44,143 nt of DNA from Phycisphaerales bacterium (GCA_015487555.1 WFPK01000052.1:1-44143), one strand, 5' to 3'; numbered from the stretch's first letter, positions 33,585 to 42,698 are shown. Made by a program: numbers and translations. The notes: generated from the sequence alone by a model not told the origin.

Positions 33585-34406
33585 ATGTCAACGATCAGTG
33601 CCAAAGATGTGATGAGCCTTCGCAACAAGACCAGCCTCGCGATGATGGAGTGCAAAAAAGCGCTCATCGAAGCCGATGGCGACATCGAAAAGGCTGAAGT
33701 CCTCCTTCGCAAAAAACTCAAAGGTAAAATGGAAGCCAAAGCCGATCGCGTTGCAGGCGAAGGACGCGTCGAGATCGCCGTCTCAGAAGATGGATCATCG
33801 GCTGCCCTCGTCAAAGTCAAAGCCGAGACCGACTTCACTGCCAAGAACAGCAACTTCATCGACGCCGTCAAGAAAATTGCACAACTTGCCCTCGAAGCCG
33901 ACGCGGGGGTTGTCACCCCGACCGATGCCATGAACGAGCTTGTCGACGAACTCCGCATCACCACCGGCGAGAACATCTCGATCGACAAAATCGAAAAACT
34001 CGTCGGCGAGCCCGGAAAAACAACCTACGGCACCTATGTCCACCACGATGGAAAAACAGGCTCGCTCGTCCAAGTCGAAGGGACAATCGACGATGATGTC
34101 CTCAAACAACTCGCGATGCATGTCACCGCAGCGATGCCACGCCCTCTTGGGCTCACTTCCGACGATATCCCATCCGACATGGTCGAAAAAGAGCGCAAGT
34201 TCCGGCTCGAACAAGCGGTCGAGTCTGGAAAACCAGAACAAATCGCAGAAAAAATGGTCGAAGGCGGGATGAAAAAATTCTTCTCCGAAGTCGCACTCCT
34301 CGAACAACCATTCGTCATGGAGCCTTCCAAGAAGGTCCGCGATCTGGTCGGCGATGCCGAGCTCTCCGTCTTCCGCCGATGGGTCGTCGGCGAATCCGAA
34401 GACTAA
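33585..34406 (+). CDS. tsf: Translation elongation factor Ts
   Basis: A 273-residue nucleotide-exchange factor for EF-Tu. The N-terminal UBA-like domain has 'VMSLRNKTSLAMMECKKALI' and 'GDIEKAEVLLRKK'. The core carries the EF-Tu-contacting 'ETDFTAKNSNF' (usually TDFVA) and the C-terminal subdomain includes 'HVTAAMPRPLGLTSDDIP' and 'LLEQPFVMEPSKKVRDLV'. It lies 122 bp after rpsB; that gap contains a 9-bp hairpin at 33530-33550 (TTGGG...CCCAA), perhaps affecting read-through. An intrinsic terminator follows at 34447-34471. Confidence 0.96.
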   Translation: MSTISAKDVMSLRNKTSLAMMECKKALIEADGDIEKAEVLLRKKLKGKMEAKADRVAGEGRVEIAVSEDGSSAALVKVKAETDFTAKNSNFIDAVKKIAQLALEADAGVVTPTDAMNELVDELRITTGENISIDKIEKLVGEPGKTTYGTYVHHDGKTGSLVQVEGTIDDDVLKQLAMHVTAAMPRPLGLTSDDIPSDMVEKERKFRLEQAVESGKPEQIAEKMVEGGMKKFFSEVALLEQPFVMEPSKKVRDLVGDAELSVFRRWVVGESED

Positions 34407-34446
34407 ACCAACCACACACCCAATTTCAACAATCCTTTTCGAGCAG

Positions 34447-34471
34447 ACCCGCACATGCGGGTTTGTTTTTC
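34447..34471 (+). terminator. Intrinsic terminator after tsf
   Basis: A short stem ACCCGC/GCGGGT with loop ACAT is followed by TTTGTTTTT. It lies 40 bp after the tsf stop and 39 bp before the next start. Confidence 0.8.
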
Positions 34472-34509
34472 TATACACTTCTCCCAAGCAGCCAGAAAGG
34501 ATAATCCAC

Positions 34510-35103
34510 ATGGGCGTCACACCTGCACCCAACGAGAAATACACCATCCGGCGCAAGGTCTTCAAATTCTTCGGAGCCGCCTTCCATGTCTACGACGAGC
34601 ACGGCTCGGTGATCGGATATTGCAAACAAAAAGCGTTCAAACTCAAAGAAGACCTCAAGCTCTACACCGGTGAGGATATGAGCGAGATGCTCCTCTCGCT
34701 CCAGGCCAAGAGCGTGATCGATTTTAGTTCCACCTATGCCATCACCCTCCCCGACGGGACTTCGCTGGGCTCGATGCGGCGCAAAGGAATGAAATCTTCC
34801 TTTGTCCGTGATGAATGGCTCATGTTCTCCGAATCTGGTCAAGAACTCGGCACCATCCGCGAAACGGGCTCGGTCGCACCGCTCATCCGGAGATATGTCG
34901 AAATCGCTGCCTTCCTTTTTCCCCAACGATACGAAATCATCCGAAGCGCCGACTCCAAAGTCATCGGCCACTTCCGCCAGCACTTCAACCCATTCATCTA
35001 TCGGCTTGGCATCGCCATCCTCGAAGAGGACGACGGCATCGACGAGCTCTACATCCTGGGCTCGGCGTGCCTGATCTCAGCAATCGAAGGGCGACAGGAC
35101 TAA
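34510..35103 (+). CDS. LURP-one-related / scramblase-like (Tubby-fold) protein
   Basis: A 197-residue cytoplasmic protein without a signal or clear membrane helix. The repeated beta-strand pattern 'YTIRRKVFKFFGAAFHVYDE', 'VIGYCKQKAFKLKEDLKLYT', 'IDFSSTYAITLPDGTSLGSM' and 'YEIIRSADSKVIGHF' resembles the LURP-one-related family (Tubby C-terminal-like barrel, related to phospholipid scramblases). The exact role of bacterial members is unknown. The ATG at 34510 follows AGAAAGG and gives the domain start; an earlier in-frame ATG at 34354 lies within tsf. It is between a terminator and the superoxide dismutase gene (41 bp apart), so it may be co-transcribed with the latter. Confidence 0.55.
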   Translation: MGVTPAPNEKYTIRRKVFKFFGAAFHVYDEHGSVIGYCKQKAFKLKEDLKLYTGEDMSEMLLSLQAKSVIDFSSTYAITLPDGTSLGSMRRKGMKSSFVRDEWLMFSESGQELGTIRETGSVAPLIRRYVEIAAFLFPQRYEIIRSADSKVIGHFRQHFNPFIYRLGIAILEEDDGIDELYILGSACLISAIEGRQD

Positions 35104-35144
35104 TCCCCCCCTCCCCAGAATCACATTTTATCAGGAGTCACACC

Positions 35145-35903
35145 ATGAATACACCCGACACACCAATCTCACGACGCCATGCAATTGCAGGCCTGAGCGC
35201 GCTGGGCGCGACTTCAGTATTGGCTTCAACAAACGCCCACGCACACACGAACGCCCTGCTCACCAACACCGATCTGGGATGGAACCAAGAGACCAAACAG
35301 TTCGCGCTCCTCCCGCTGCCCTATGCCTACGACGCACTCGAGCCGGTCATCGACGAGCAGACCATGCGCATCCACCACGACAAGCACCACAACGGGTATG
35401 TCAAAGGCGTCAACAATGCGATGAAGCAGCTCGAAGCCATCCGCTGGGAACAAGGCGACCCAGCATTGATCCAACACTGGCAACGCCAACTCAGCTTCCA
35501 CATGGGCGGGCATGTCAACCACACCCTCTTCTGGTCGGGCATGAAACCCGAAGCCCTCGGCGGGGGCGGACAGCCCACTGGCAACCTCAGCCAGGTCATC
35601 AAACGCGATTTCGGTTCCTTCGGCAAGTTCGCCAAGCAGTTCACCCTCGCCGCGACCAAAGTCGAAGGCTCAGGGTGGGGATGGCTCGTCTACGAACCCG
35701 TCTCTCGCCAGCTGATGGTCACGCAGGTCCAGAATCAGCAGGATATGATGATCGCTGGCGCGGTGCCGTTGCTGGGCGTCGATGTCTGGGAGCACGCCTA
35801 CTACCTCAAGTATCAGAATCGCCGGGCCGACTATGTCGAAGCCTTCATGCGCATCATCGACTGGGAAGAAATCTCCCGCCGATTCGAAGCGGCAAGGCGA
35901 TAA
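35145..35903 (+). CDS. sodA: Superoxide dismutase, Mn-type, probably Tat-exported
   Basis: A 252-residue enzyme converting superoxide to hydrogen peroxide and oxygen. A twin-arginine signal is visible: SRRHAIAGLSALGA, then a cleavage-like AHA near 33. Metal ligands fit the Fe/Mn family: His77 (MRIHHDKHH), His126 (GGHVNHTLFW), Asp213 and His217 (DVWEHAYYL). Gly121 with 'GGHVNH' and Gln199 in 'QNQQD' favour Mn over Fe use, though cambialistic activity is possible. The start has AGGAG at 35133-35137 with 7-bp spacing. Export suggests defence against external or periplasmic superoxide; most bacterial enzymes of this family are cytoplasmic. Confidence 0.92.
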   Translation: MNTPDTPISRRHAIAGLSALGATSVLASTNAHAHTNALLTNTDLGWNQETKQFALLPLPYAYDALEPVIDEQTMRIHHDKHHNGYVKGVNNAMKQLEAIRWEQGDPALIQHWQRQLSFHMGGHVNHTLFWSGMKPEALGGGGQPTGNLSQVIKRDFGSFGKFAKQFTLAATKVEGSGWGWLVYEPVSRQLMVTQVQNQQDMMIAGAVPLLGVDVWEHAYYLKYQNRRADYVEAFMRIIDWEEISRRFEAARR

Positions 35904-35925
35904 TCAACCTTCAGCAGCCGCAAAG

Positions 35926-35955
35926 AAAAACGCCCGAACAATCGGGCGTTTTTTT
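35926..35955. terminator. Bidirectional intrinsic terminator between the SOD and ABC permease genes
   Basis: AAAAACGCCCGA pairs with TCGGGCGTTTTT around an ACAA loop. The U run on the + strand is seven long and there is an A run on the other side. It separates two convergent genes and can serve both. Confidence 0.88.
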
Positions 35956-35975
35956 ATCGCCAACGGTGCCCGAAC

Positions 35976-37577
35976 TCACCCGACATGCTTGGGATCAAAC
36001 GCATCTTGCAAAGCATCGGTGAGAATATTGAACGCCAGCACGAGCACAAACATAAAGAAGGTTGCTGAGCCGATCTGCCAGAAGAACCCCGCAACCACTT
36101 CTTGTTTGGAGTGCGAGATCATCGTCCCCCAGCTCACGCCCTCCTTGAGCCCAAGCCCCAAGAAGGTCAGCACCACTTCGCCCTTGATCGCCCCGATAAA
36201 GAGCAGCGACGAGTTGATGAACATCAGATGCGAAGTATTGGGAATGATATGCTTGAGCAGAATCCGTGCCTTGCTCGCACCCAGTGCCTGGGCGGCCTGC
36301 ACATAATCAAGCGACTTGAGCTTGAGTGCCTCGCCTCGTGTCACCCGGCATGGACCAATCCAGAAGGTCAGACTGAACGCGACATACAACGGAATCAGTG
36401 TCTTTTCAAGTGGTGAGCCGGTGAACATAAACGCGAGCACCACCAACAGCACCAAGTACGGAATTGACGAGAAAGTTGAATAGAGCCAGATCACCAGATG
36501 GTCAATGATCCCGCCAAAGTACCCGGCTGCTGCCCCGATGATCGAACCAAAGAGCACCGCACAGAACGAAACGATCAGCCCGACCTGAATCGCGATCTTC
36601 GCTGAATACAGCGCCCGAAGCATGATCGAGCGACCTTGTTGATCGGTGCCGAGCATGATGCGAAACTTGTAGATGAAGCCGTCGATCCCGGTGGGCATCG
36701 GATACAACTCCGCCAAGATCGGCTCAACATCGGCAAGCTTGGCATTGACCGCCGCGTCGATCCCGCTGCCCGCTGTATCAATCGCCCCCTGAATCTGGTC
36801 GATCAATCCTTGGTCGAACACTGGATTCAGAGGCTCATACTCAAACAACGCATCCATCGCTTCGACCAAAGGCTCGGTGTTAATCGTAGCAAGCGGATCA
36901 TTCTCGACGGGAGCGATCTGGGCATACTCATCGAGATGGTTGATGATATCTTCGAGCACATACCCGGTATCCTCGCACAGGTTCTCGAATGCCTCGTCAT
37001 CTCGGACTGCTGCACGCTCGAGCTGTTGGCGAAGCGTGACAAGCTCTTCAAGGGCGATATCGATCTTGATGATCTTGGGGCGAAGCCGACGCAGAGTATC
37101 TTGGGCAGCGAAGATCGCCATGCCTTGATCGTAGAGCTCGCGAAGCTCTTCGATCGGTCGATCCACAACATGCAACTCCGCCAGGCTCGTCGATTGGATA
37201 ATCTCTTCCATCGACCGAGCATGTTCATTGCTATCGTGCTTCTGACCGATCTCGTTGAAGATTCCCTCGATCTGGCTGAAGTAGAACTTCACCTGCTCAG
37301 TCCGCTTGGAAGGCTCAGCCGTCAGCCCAAACCCGAGCTGGTTGCTCGCCCCGACCCGCTCGAGCGTTCGGCTTGGCAGCAACGCCCCCATCACCGGCCG
37401 CTCGGCGAGATCGAACGAACCAGTCTTATCGCCAACCCATGCCACAACCTGCATACCCGCGATCCAGACGAAGAGCATCAGGTAAAGCGCGATGATGCTC
37501 ATCGCAATCATCGCCCCGCGATTACCCAAAAGCTTGCGCATCGAAGGTGATTCTTTGAGTCGATTCATGATCTTCAT
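35976..37577 (-). CDS. OppC/DppC-type ABC permease with a large insertion
   Basis: A 533-residue inner-membrane permease, against about 300 for a usual OppC. TM1 lies at about 23-47. The family's 'LGTDxxGRD' element is at about 309-316 (LGTDQQGRS), followed by the five-helix core with the ATPase-contact 'EALKLKSLDYVQAAQALGAS' and 'ILLKHIIPNTSH'. Between them lies an extra ~200 residues, mostly helical and acidic/coiled-coil ('RLRPKIIKIDIALEELVTLR', 'QQLERAAVRDDEAFENL'), which should be periplasmic. The start overlaps the OppB-like gene by 4 bp. It probably contributes to peptide or nickel uptake; the insertion could bind the solute-binding protein or another partner. Confidence 0.85.
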   Translation of the reverse strand: MKIMNRLKESPSMRKLLGNRGAMIAMSIIALYLMLFVWIAGMQVVAWVGDKTGSFDLAERPVMGALLPSRTLERVGASNQLGFGLTAEPSKRTEQVKFYFSQIEGIFNEIGQKHDSNEHARSMEEIIQSTSLAELHVVDRPIEELRELYDQGMAIFAAQDTLRRLRPKIIKIDIALEELVTLRQQLERAAVRDDEAFENLCEDTGYVLEDIINHLDEYAQIAPVENDPLATINTEPLVEAMDALFEYEPLNPVFDQGLIDQIQGAIDTAGSGIDAAVNAKLADVEPILAELYPMPTGIDGFIYKFRIMLGTDQQGRSIMLRALYSAKIAIQVGLIVSFCAVLFGSIIGAAAGYFGGIIDHLVIWLYSTFSSIPYLVLLVVLAFMFTGSPLEKTLIPLYVAFSLTFWIGPCRVTRGEALKLKSLDYVQAAQALGASKARILLKHIIPNTSHLMFINSSLLFIGAIKGEVVLTFLGLGLKEGVSWGTMISHSKQEVVAGFFWQIGSATFFMFVLVLAFNILTDALQDAFDPKHVG

Positions 37578-38551
37578 GAAAGCCTCACTCTCGGATCCGC
37601 CAGTGCATAGAGCACATCGGTGAGGATATTCGACGCGATAAACAACGCCGAGAATAACGCGGTAAAGGCCTGGATCACCGGGAAGTCCTTGGCGTTGATC
37701 GCATTGATGAGCGTGCGCCCCATCCCCGGGATGCTGAAGTAGACCTCAATCAGGATCGACCCCGTAATAATAAACGGCAGCGAGATCATGATCCGCGTAA
37801 TAATCGGGATCATCGCATTCTTGAGCATATGCACAAACATCACCCGCTTGATACTCGCCCCCTTGGCCCGAGCGGTGCGGATGTAATCCCGCTGCGATTC
37901 CTCGACCATCACCGCGCGATAGAACCGCGTGTCATACCCAAGCGCCACCGTCACATTAATCATCACCGGCAACATGCAGAACGCCACCCAGTTGGCAGGG
38001 TTGAAAAAGAACCAAGGCGTCTCGCCAGCCGAGGCATCGACCGAAATCTGGAACGGCCAACCATCCACCTTCTGCGAAGGCAAAAACGCGCCCCAATATT
38101 GACCGATGATGATATAGACCAGCACCGAGATACTCATCCCGATCACCGCGACGAACATCAGCGTCTTGTCGATCACCCTGCCCCGATTGAACGCAGAAAT
38201 CAGCCCAACGCAAATCGCGATCGACGCGGTGATGGTCAGGGTCGGAATCGTCACCGCCATGCTCGGCGGGATCGCATTGAGAATCATCTCCCCGACCGGA
38301 AATCCCTGATCCCAAGAACGCTCATCGAAATCAAGCCGAACGAGCTTCCAGATGAATCGACCATACTGCTCCAAGAACGGCTGATTGAGTCCCATCTCCT
38401 CGGTCAATAACTCTATTTGCTGCTGGGACGCATTCTTGCCGAGCTGCGCCGAAACCGGGTCATTGACCCGCAACGCGAGCATCACCACAAAAATAATGCT
38501 CAAGAAGACAGGAATGTTGTACAGCGTTCGCCGAACGATATAAGTCCACAC
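37574..38551 (-). CDS. OppB/DppB-type ABC permease
   Basis: A 325-residue inner-membrane permease with an N-terminal helix in 'MWTYIVRRTLYNIPVFLSII' and 'LTEEMGLNQPFLEQYGRFIW', typical of the family. The conserved ATPase-contact region is 'VEESQRDYIRTARAKGASIK' followed by 'HMLKNAMIPIITR'. The end has 'EVYFSIPGMGRTLINAI'. An extra loop around 175-205 ('GWPFQISVDASAGETPWFFF') is longer than usual. The downstream permease starts inside its stop codon, so they form a heterodimer pair. Confidence 0.9.
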   Translation of the reverse strand: MWTYIVRRTLYNIPVFLSIIFVVMLALRVNDPVSAQLGKNASQQQIELLTEEMGLNQPFLEQYGRFIWKLVRLDFDERSWDQGFPVGEMILNAIPPSMAVTIPTLTITASIAICVGLISAFNRGRVIDKTLMFVAVIGMSISVLVYIIIGQYWGAFLPSQKVDGWPFQISVDASAGETPWFFFNPANWVAFCMLPVMINVTVALGYDTRFYRAVMVEESQRDYIRTARAKGASIKRVMFVHMLKNAMIPIITRIMISLPFIITGSILIEVYFSIPGMGRTLINAINAKDFPVIQAFTALFSALFIASNILTDVLYALADPRVRLS

Positions 38552-38611
38552 GGGTGATGCTCCGGGATCGGTTCAAAGATGAGGAAGCGTGCTCGATCGA
38601 GCATGACGAAA

Positions 38612-40411
38612 TCAGTCCCTCGCCTCCTCATCCACATCGAGAAACTTGAACCACCCATAATAGCGTTCGGTTGGCTTGCAGTTGCGCAGCCAAGGGTTGA
38701 TGAGGTAGAATCGTTCGCGGGCCATGCCCCCGACATAGACACAATCTTCGAGCACCATATCGCGCATCTGCTCATAGATCGCGGTCCGCTCATCGCTGGG
38801 CCCCATTGTCAAAATTTTCTCATACAGCGCATCGTACTCAGGACGCTTGTAGTTGTAATGATTCGACCCGGGCGATTCATTGGGCCCATAGAACAACGCG
38901 AGGTTATTCTCAGCATCGGGGTAGTCACTCGCCCAGGCAAACCCAAACATCGGTGCCTTCTTCTTGTTGACATTCTCGATCATCGTCGAGAAATCAAAGT
39001 AGACCGGCTCGAACTTGATATTCACCTCGGCGAGCTGGCGCTTGACCATCTCCCCAACCGCGTTGTTGAGTGTGGTCTGCGAAGAAACAAACCGGATCGG
39101 CGGGAGTCCCTCGCCGTTGGGATACCCTGCCAGTGCAAGGAGCTCTTGAGCTTTCGAGAGGTTCGGCCCGCGAGCCGCTGCTTCGGCACGATGATTCTCG
39201 GGATGTCCATCGAGCCCGGGAGGAATCGGCCCGTCGTAGACAATCCGCCGCCCGTTGTAGAAAGTCTTGTTGATCTCCTCAAGATCAATCGCATACGAAA
39301 TCGCCCGACGGAGCGCAATCTTCTCAGGCGTATACCCCCCGAGCAGCTCATCCTCCATATTGAACCCGCGGAAGGTAAAGTCAAGGAGCATGTTCGAATG
39401 CGGACGAACGCCCTTGCGGAGCCAATCCTCCTTGAGCTCACGCGACGCCAGGTCAAAGGCCTCGGTGAAGTACTCCTCGGGCACCTGCGTATACCCGAGT
39501 TTGCCCTTGGAAAACTCAAGCCACATGGGCTGAGGCTCAGCAAACATCGTAAACTCGACCCGATCAACAAACGGCACCTGCTTGCCACCAGCACGATGCA
39601 AACGGTTCCGCTTATCCGCTTTTGACCACTCACTCCGCTCTGGGTAGAACACCGGATGGTAGTTGGGATTCCGATTCGCAGTCAAAGACTGCTTAGGCAC
39701 CCAGGTATCAAGAATAAACGGCCCAGTCCCCACCGGATTGCGGGAAAAATCATCGCCATAAAACTCGACCGCTTCACGAGCAACGATCGAAGTCTGGAAC
39801 ATCGAAAGGACATAGAGGAACCGATACACAGGTTTTTCGAGCACAATCTCGAACTCTAAATCATTGATCTTGCGGAACCCCTCCACCGGCGCATCATAAT
39901 CAAACCGGTCCGCAGCATTCTGCTCATCCTTATACTGATTGAACCCCAGAATCGTCCCATCAAGGAGCCACCAGTTTTCGAGCTTGTGCTGAGCGTCTGC
40001 CAATCGTTTCAACGAATAGAACACATCATCCGCAGTAATCGCCCGTCCCTTGCCTCCGGGAAAGCATTCGTTGTCGTGGAAATACACATCGGGTTTAAGT
40101 TTGAAATGCCAGGTGGTGCCGCCGTCGGATGATGTCGGCATCTCGGTGAGCAGCAAGGGCTCCATCTCCATCGGATTCGTATACTTGTTGGTCAGAAGCG
40201 TTTCATAAAACTGCGCACAGGCCATATTGTCGTAGGTCGTCGAGCCTTCGACCGGGTCGAGACTCTTTGGCCCATCGGTCAAAATGGGGAGTTGGATGAC
40301 CTTGAGGTCATCCTTGTCGACCACACCAGCCCCCTGCGTTTGTAGGGTCAAGGCACCCACAACGGCGGCCGCGATGGTAAGACTGATGCGAGTACGGGTC
40401 CAGATCGACAT
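38612..40411 (-). CDS. Peptide/nickel-type ABC transporter solute-binding protein (family 5)
   Basis: A 599-residue exported binding protein. Residues 1-28 form a signal peptide without a lipobox, so it is probably soluble in the periplasm. Family marks are 'GPKSLDPVEGSTTYDNMACA' near the start, 'LKPDVYFHDNECFPGGKG' (the signature around WHFKL), 'FRKINDLEFEIVLEKPV', 'FSRNPVGTGPFILD' and 'RRAISYAIDLEEINKTFYNG'. Ligand cannot be read, but a peptide or oligopeptide is common. The start has GAGGAG with 7-bp spacing. It is followed by two permease genes, but no ATP-binding-protein genes are present within this window. Confidence 0.9.
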   Translation of the reverse strand: MSIWTRTRISLTIAAAVVGALTLQTQGAGVVDKDDLKVIQLPILTDGPKSLDPVEGSTTYDNMACAQFYETLLTNKYTNPMEMEPLLLTEMPTSSDGGTTWHFKLKPDVYFHDNECFPGGKGRAITADDVFYSLKRLADAQHKLENWWLLDGTILGFNQYKDEQNAADRFDYDAPVEGFRKINDLEFEIVLEKPVYRFLYVLSMFQTSIVAREAVEFYGDDFSRNPVGTGPFILDTWVPKQSLTANRNPNYHPVFYPERSEWSKADKRNRLHRAGGKQVPFVDRVEFTMFAEPQPMWLEFSKGKLGYTQVPEEYFTEAFDLASRELKEDWLRKGVRPHSNMLLDFTFRGFNMEDELLGGYTPEKIALRRAISYAIDLEEINKTFYNGRRIVYDGPIPPGLDGHPENHRAEAAARGPNLSKAQELLALAGYPNGEGLPPIRFVSSQTTLNNAVGEMVKRQLAEVNIKFEPVYFDFSTMIENVNKKKAPMFGFAWASDYPDAENNLALFYGPNESPGSNHYNYKRPEYDALYEKILTMGPSDERTAIYEQMRDMVLEDCVYVGGMARERFYLINPWLRNCKPTERYYGWFKFLDVDEEARD

Positions 40412-40590
40412 GATGTTCTCCTCAATAACTCAGTGATACGCCGACACCTCCCATCTGGGATACCACCGGCGGCCGGGGAGTCTAGGAACAGACCCCGCCA
40501 TGCTCAATGCGGACAGGCACACGATCGACATACAGGATTCCTGACCAATTACAGCGCCCCGTCCGCCTGACCTGACGATAATCAGGCTAG

Positions 40591-41703
40591 ATGCCCAATA
40601 TTCCCTCTGATTTTTGTACCGCCACCACCATCCACCGAGGATCAGCCGCATATCTCTCCTTCGGCGGGTGCAACTATCTCGGATTTGCACACCATCCACA
40701 AATCCTCGAAGCCGTCCGCAAGTCCATCGCCCTCTACGGGTTATCGAGCTCCGCCTCCCGAGAAACCACCGGCAACGCCCGCCCCCATGCCCAACTCGAA
40801 TCCCAACTCACCGCATTCTGCGCCCACCAGGCCGGGCTCTTGGTCCCCGACGGGTATACCGCCAACCTCGCCGCCATGCAAGGGCTCGAAGCGATGGGCA
40901 TCACCCACGCCCTGATCGACACCCGCGCCCATGCCAGCCTCAAGGATGCTGCGACACTCGCCGGGATGGATATCCACCTCTACGACCACCTCGACGCCGA
41001 GCATGCCCGATCCATCCTTCATACCCTGCCCGCCCCCACTGCCATCCTCACCGATTCCGTCTTCACCACCGATGGCGATCTCGCCCCAGCCCACCCTCTC
41101 CACGCGGCACTCCGCGAGCACGACTGGCTCGTCCTCGACGACTGCCACGGATTCGCCGTCCTGGGCGATCACGGCAAAGGCACCCCCAACGAACTCGACC
41201 TGTGCTCCGATCAACTCATCGTGACGACCACGCTGGCCAAGGGACTCGGGTGCGCCGGCGGAATCGTCATGGGCGCACCGACTCCCGTCGAGTCGGCCCG
41301 CAATCACTCCATCGCCTACCGATGCACCACCCCCGCAGCCCCGCCACTCGTCGCGGCCGGGATCGAAGCGTTGCGATTGCTCCAAACCGATCACGATCTC
41401 CACCCGACCCTCCGCACCAACATCGACCATGTCCGTGAGATCCTGCGTTCTTTCGATCTCCCCGCCCATGACCTGTTCACCTCGATCTTCGCCTTCACCG
41501 TTGGCGATAAATCCACCATGAAACGCATCGAATCGCGATTGCTCGATGCGGGGATTATCCTGCCTCTGATGGAGTATCCCAACGGCCCAGCCCCGATCTA
41601 CTTCCGCCTGGCGGTCAATGCCGCCCACACCCCCGAGCAACTCGAGCACCTCCGAGCCGGGCTCGAAACCGCCCTGAGCATCAAGGCCCGAGCCACCACA
41701 TGA
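40591..41703 (+). CDS. PLP-dependent alpha-oxoamine synthase (BioF/Kbl-like)
   Basis: A 370-residue enzyme of the alpha-oxoamine synthase family, which condenses an amino acid with an acyl-CoA using pyridoxal phosphate. Visible sites are: 'YLSFGGCNYLGFAHHP' at 21-36, glycine-rich 'SSASRETTGNARPHAQLE', PLP-stacking His114 (TRAHASL), Asp183-x-x-His186 in VLDDCHGFAVLG, and the Schiff-base Lys217 in TTTLAKGLG. The family's 'TLSKALG' is altered to 'TLAKGLG'. It could be BioF (biotin), Kbl (threonine breakdown) or another member; no other biotin genes are here, so I give no gene symbol. The stop overlaps the following gene by 4 bp. Confidence 0.8.
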   Translation: MPNIPSDFCTATTIHRGSAAYLSFGGCNYLGFAHHPQILEAVRKSIALYGLSSSASRETTGNARPHAQLESQLTAFCAHQAGLLVPDGYTANLAAMQGLEAMGITHALIDTRAHASLKDAATLAGMDIHLYDHLDAEHARSILHTLPAPTAILTDSVFTTDGDLAPAHPLHAALREHDWLVLDDCHGFAVLGDHGKGTPNELDLCSDQLIVTTTLAKGLGCAGGIVMGAPTPVESARNHSIAYRCTTPAAPPLVAAGIEALRLLQTDHDLHPTLRTNIDHVREILRSFDLPAHDLFTSIFAFTVGDKSTMKRIESRLLDAGIILPLMEYPNGPAPIYFRLAVNAAHTPEQLEHLRAGLETALSIKARATT

Positions 41704-42503
41704 GCACCGATCTCCAAAAACGACTCGACTTTGCAGTAGCTGCAGCCCAGGCATCGTCCAAAATCACACTCGAATACTTCGGGCAATCCAACCTCGACCA
41801 ATCCGCCAAACACGACGGCACACCCGTCACCATCGCCGACCGCGCCTGCGAATCCGATCTGCGCGAACGCATCACCAACGCCTACCCCCAAGATTCAATC
41901 CTCGGCGAAGAGTTCGATCGCAGAGTCGGCACCTCAGACTACGAGTGGATCATCGACCCAATCGACGGCACCATCTCCTTCATCCAAGGCGTCCCCCTCT
42001 TTGGCACCATGCTCGCGTGTATGCGCAACGGGTTCCCAATCCTCGGCGTGATCGTCATGCCCTGCCTCGACGAGACCGTCTACGCCGCCGACGGGCTCGG
42101 ATGCTGGCACACCATCAAAGGAAACACCCCAACCCGGGCGCAAGTCTCGAATGTCAAAAAGATCGAAGAGTCAATCATCAACACCACTTCGATGAGCTAC
42201 TTCATCACCCCCACCCACCGCCGACTCTACGAACAACTCGACACCCACGCAAAGCACACCCGTGGATGGAGCGATTGCTATGGGTGGGTCTTGCTCGCGA
42301 CCGGGCGCGTCGATGCGGTGATCGAACCCGTCCTGAGCCTATGGGATTTCGCTGCCGCCATTCCCATTACCACCGAATCAGGGGGACAATGGACAGATCT
42401 CGCCGCCAGACAATCCCTCGATTCGGGTGAGATGGTCGCAACGAATGGGTTGCTTCATGATGCGGTCATGGAACTCATCCGTAAGGCAAATCACGCAAGA
42501 TAA
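41700..42503 (+). CDS. Inositol-monophosphatase family phosphatase (possibly histidinol-phosphatase)
   Basis: A 267-residue Mg-dependent phosphatase. The metal-binding motifs are complete: GEE at 69-71 (SILGEEF), DPIDGT at 86-91 within 'WIIDPIDGTISFIQGVPLFG', and WD at 215-216 ('LWDFAAAIPITTESGG'). The family covers inositol monophosphatase, fructose-bisphosphatase, PAP phosphatase (CysQ) and the HisN type of histidinol-phosphatase. Here 'TISFIQGVPLFG' is close to HisN-type members that read 'TKSFIxGVPLxG', so histidinol-phosphatase is likely but unproven. It is translationally coupled to the upstream synthase. Confidence 0.85.
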   Translation: MSTDLQKRLDFAVAAAQASSKITLEYFGQSNLDQSAKHDGTPVTIADRACESDLRERITNAYPQDSILGEEFDRRVGTSDYEWIIDPIDGTISFIQGVPLFGTMLACMRNGFPILGVIVMPCLDETVYAADGLGCWHTIKGNTPTRAQVSNVKKIEESIINTTSMSYFITPTHRRLYEQLDTHAKHTRGWSDCYGWVLLATGRVDAVIEPVLSLWDFAAAIPITTESGGQWTDLAARQSLDSGEMVATNGLLHDAVMELIRKANHAR

Positions 42504-42698
42504 GCCCGTGATCGAGAAAAATACGGTCGAAAGCTGTTTCTAGGGTTTATCATGATCGCATATTCCTTCTTTTTCCTGTTTCTTTTCCCCGATCAGTGCT
42601 AGACTTAGATGCCTCACCATCCGGTGTCGCAGTCGACGAAGAAGATGCCCGACTCTCTCTCGATATTGACTTGACTCACGGGCATTTGGAAGACAGCA

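Noticed and set aside
41999-42013. TGGCAC followed by TCGC, resembling a sigma-54 promoter
   Set aside because: The -12 element is imperfect and it is inside the phosphatase coding sequence with no gene starting after it.
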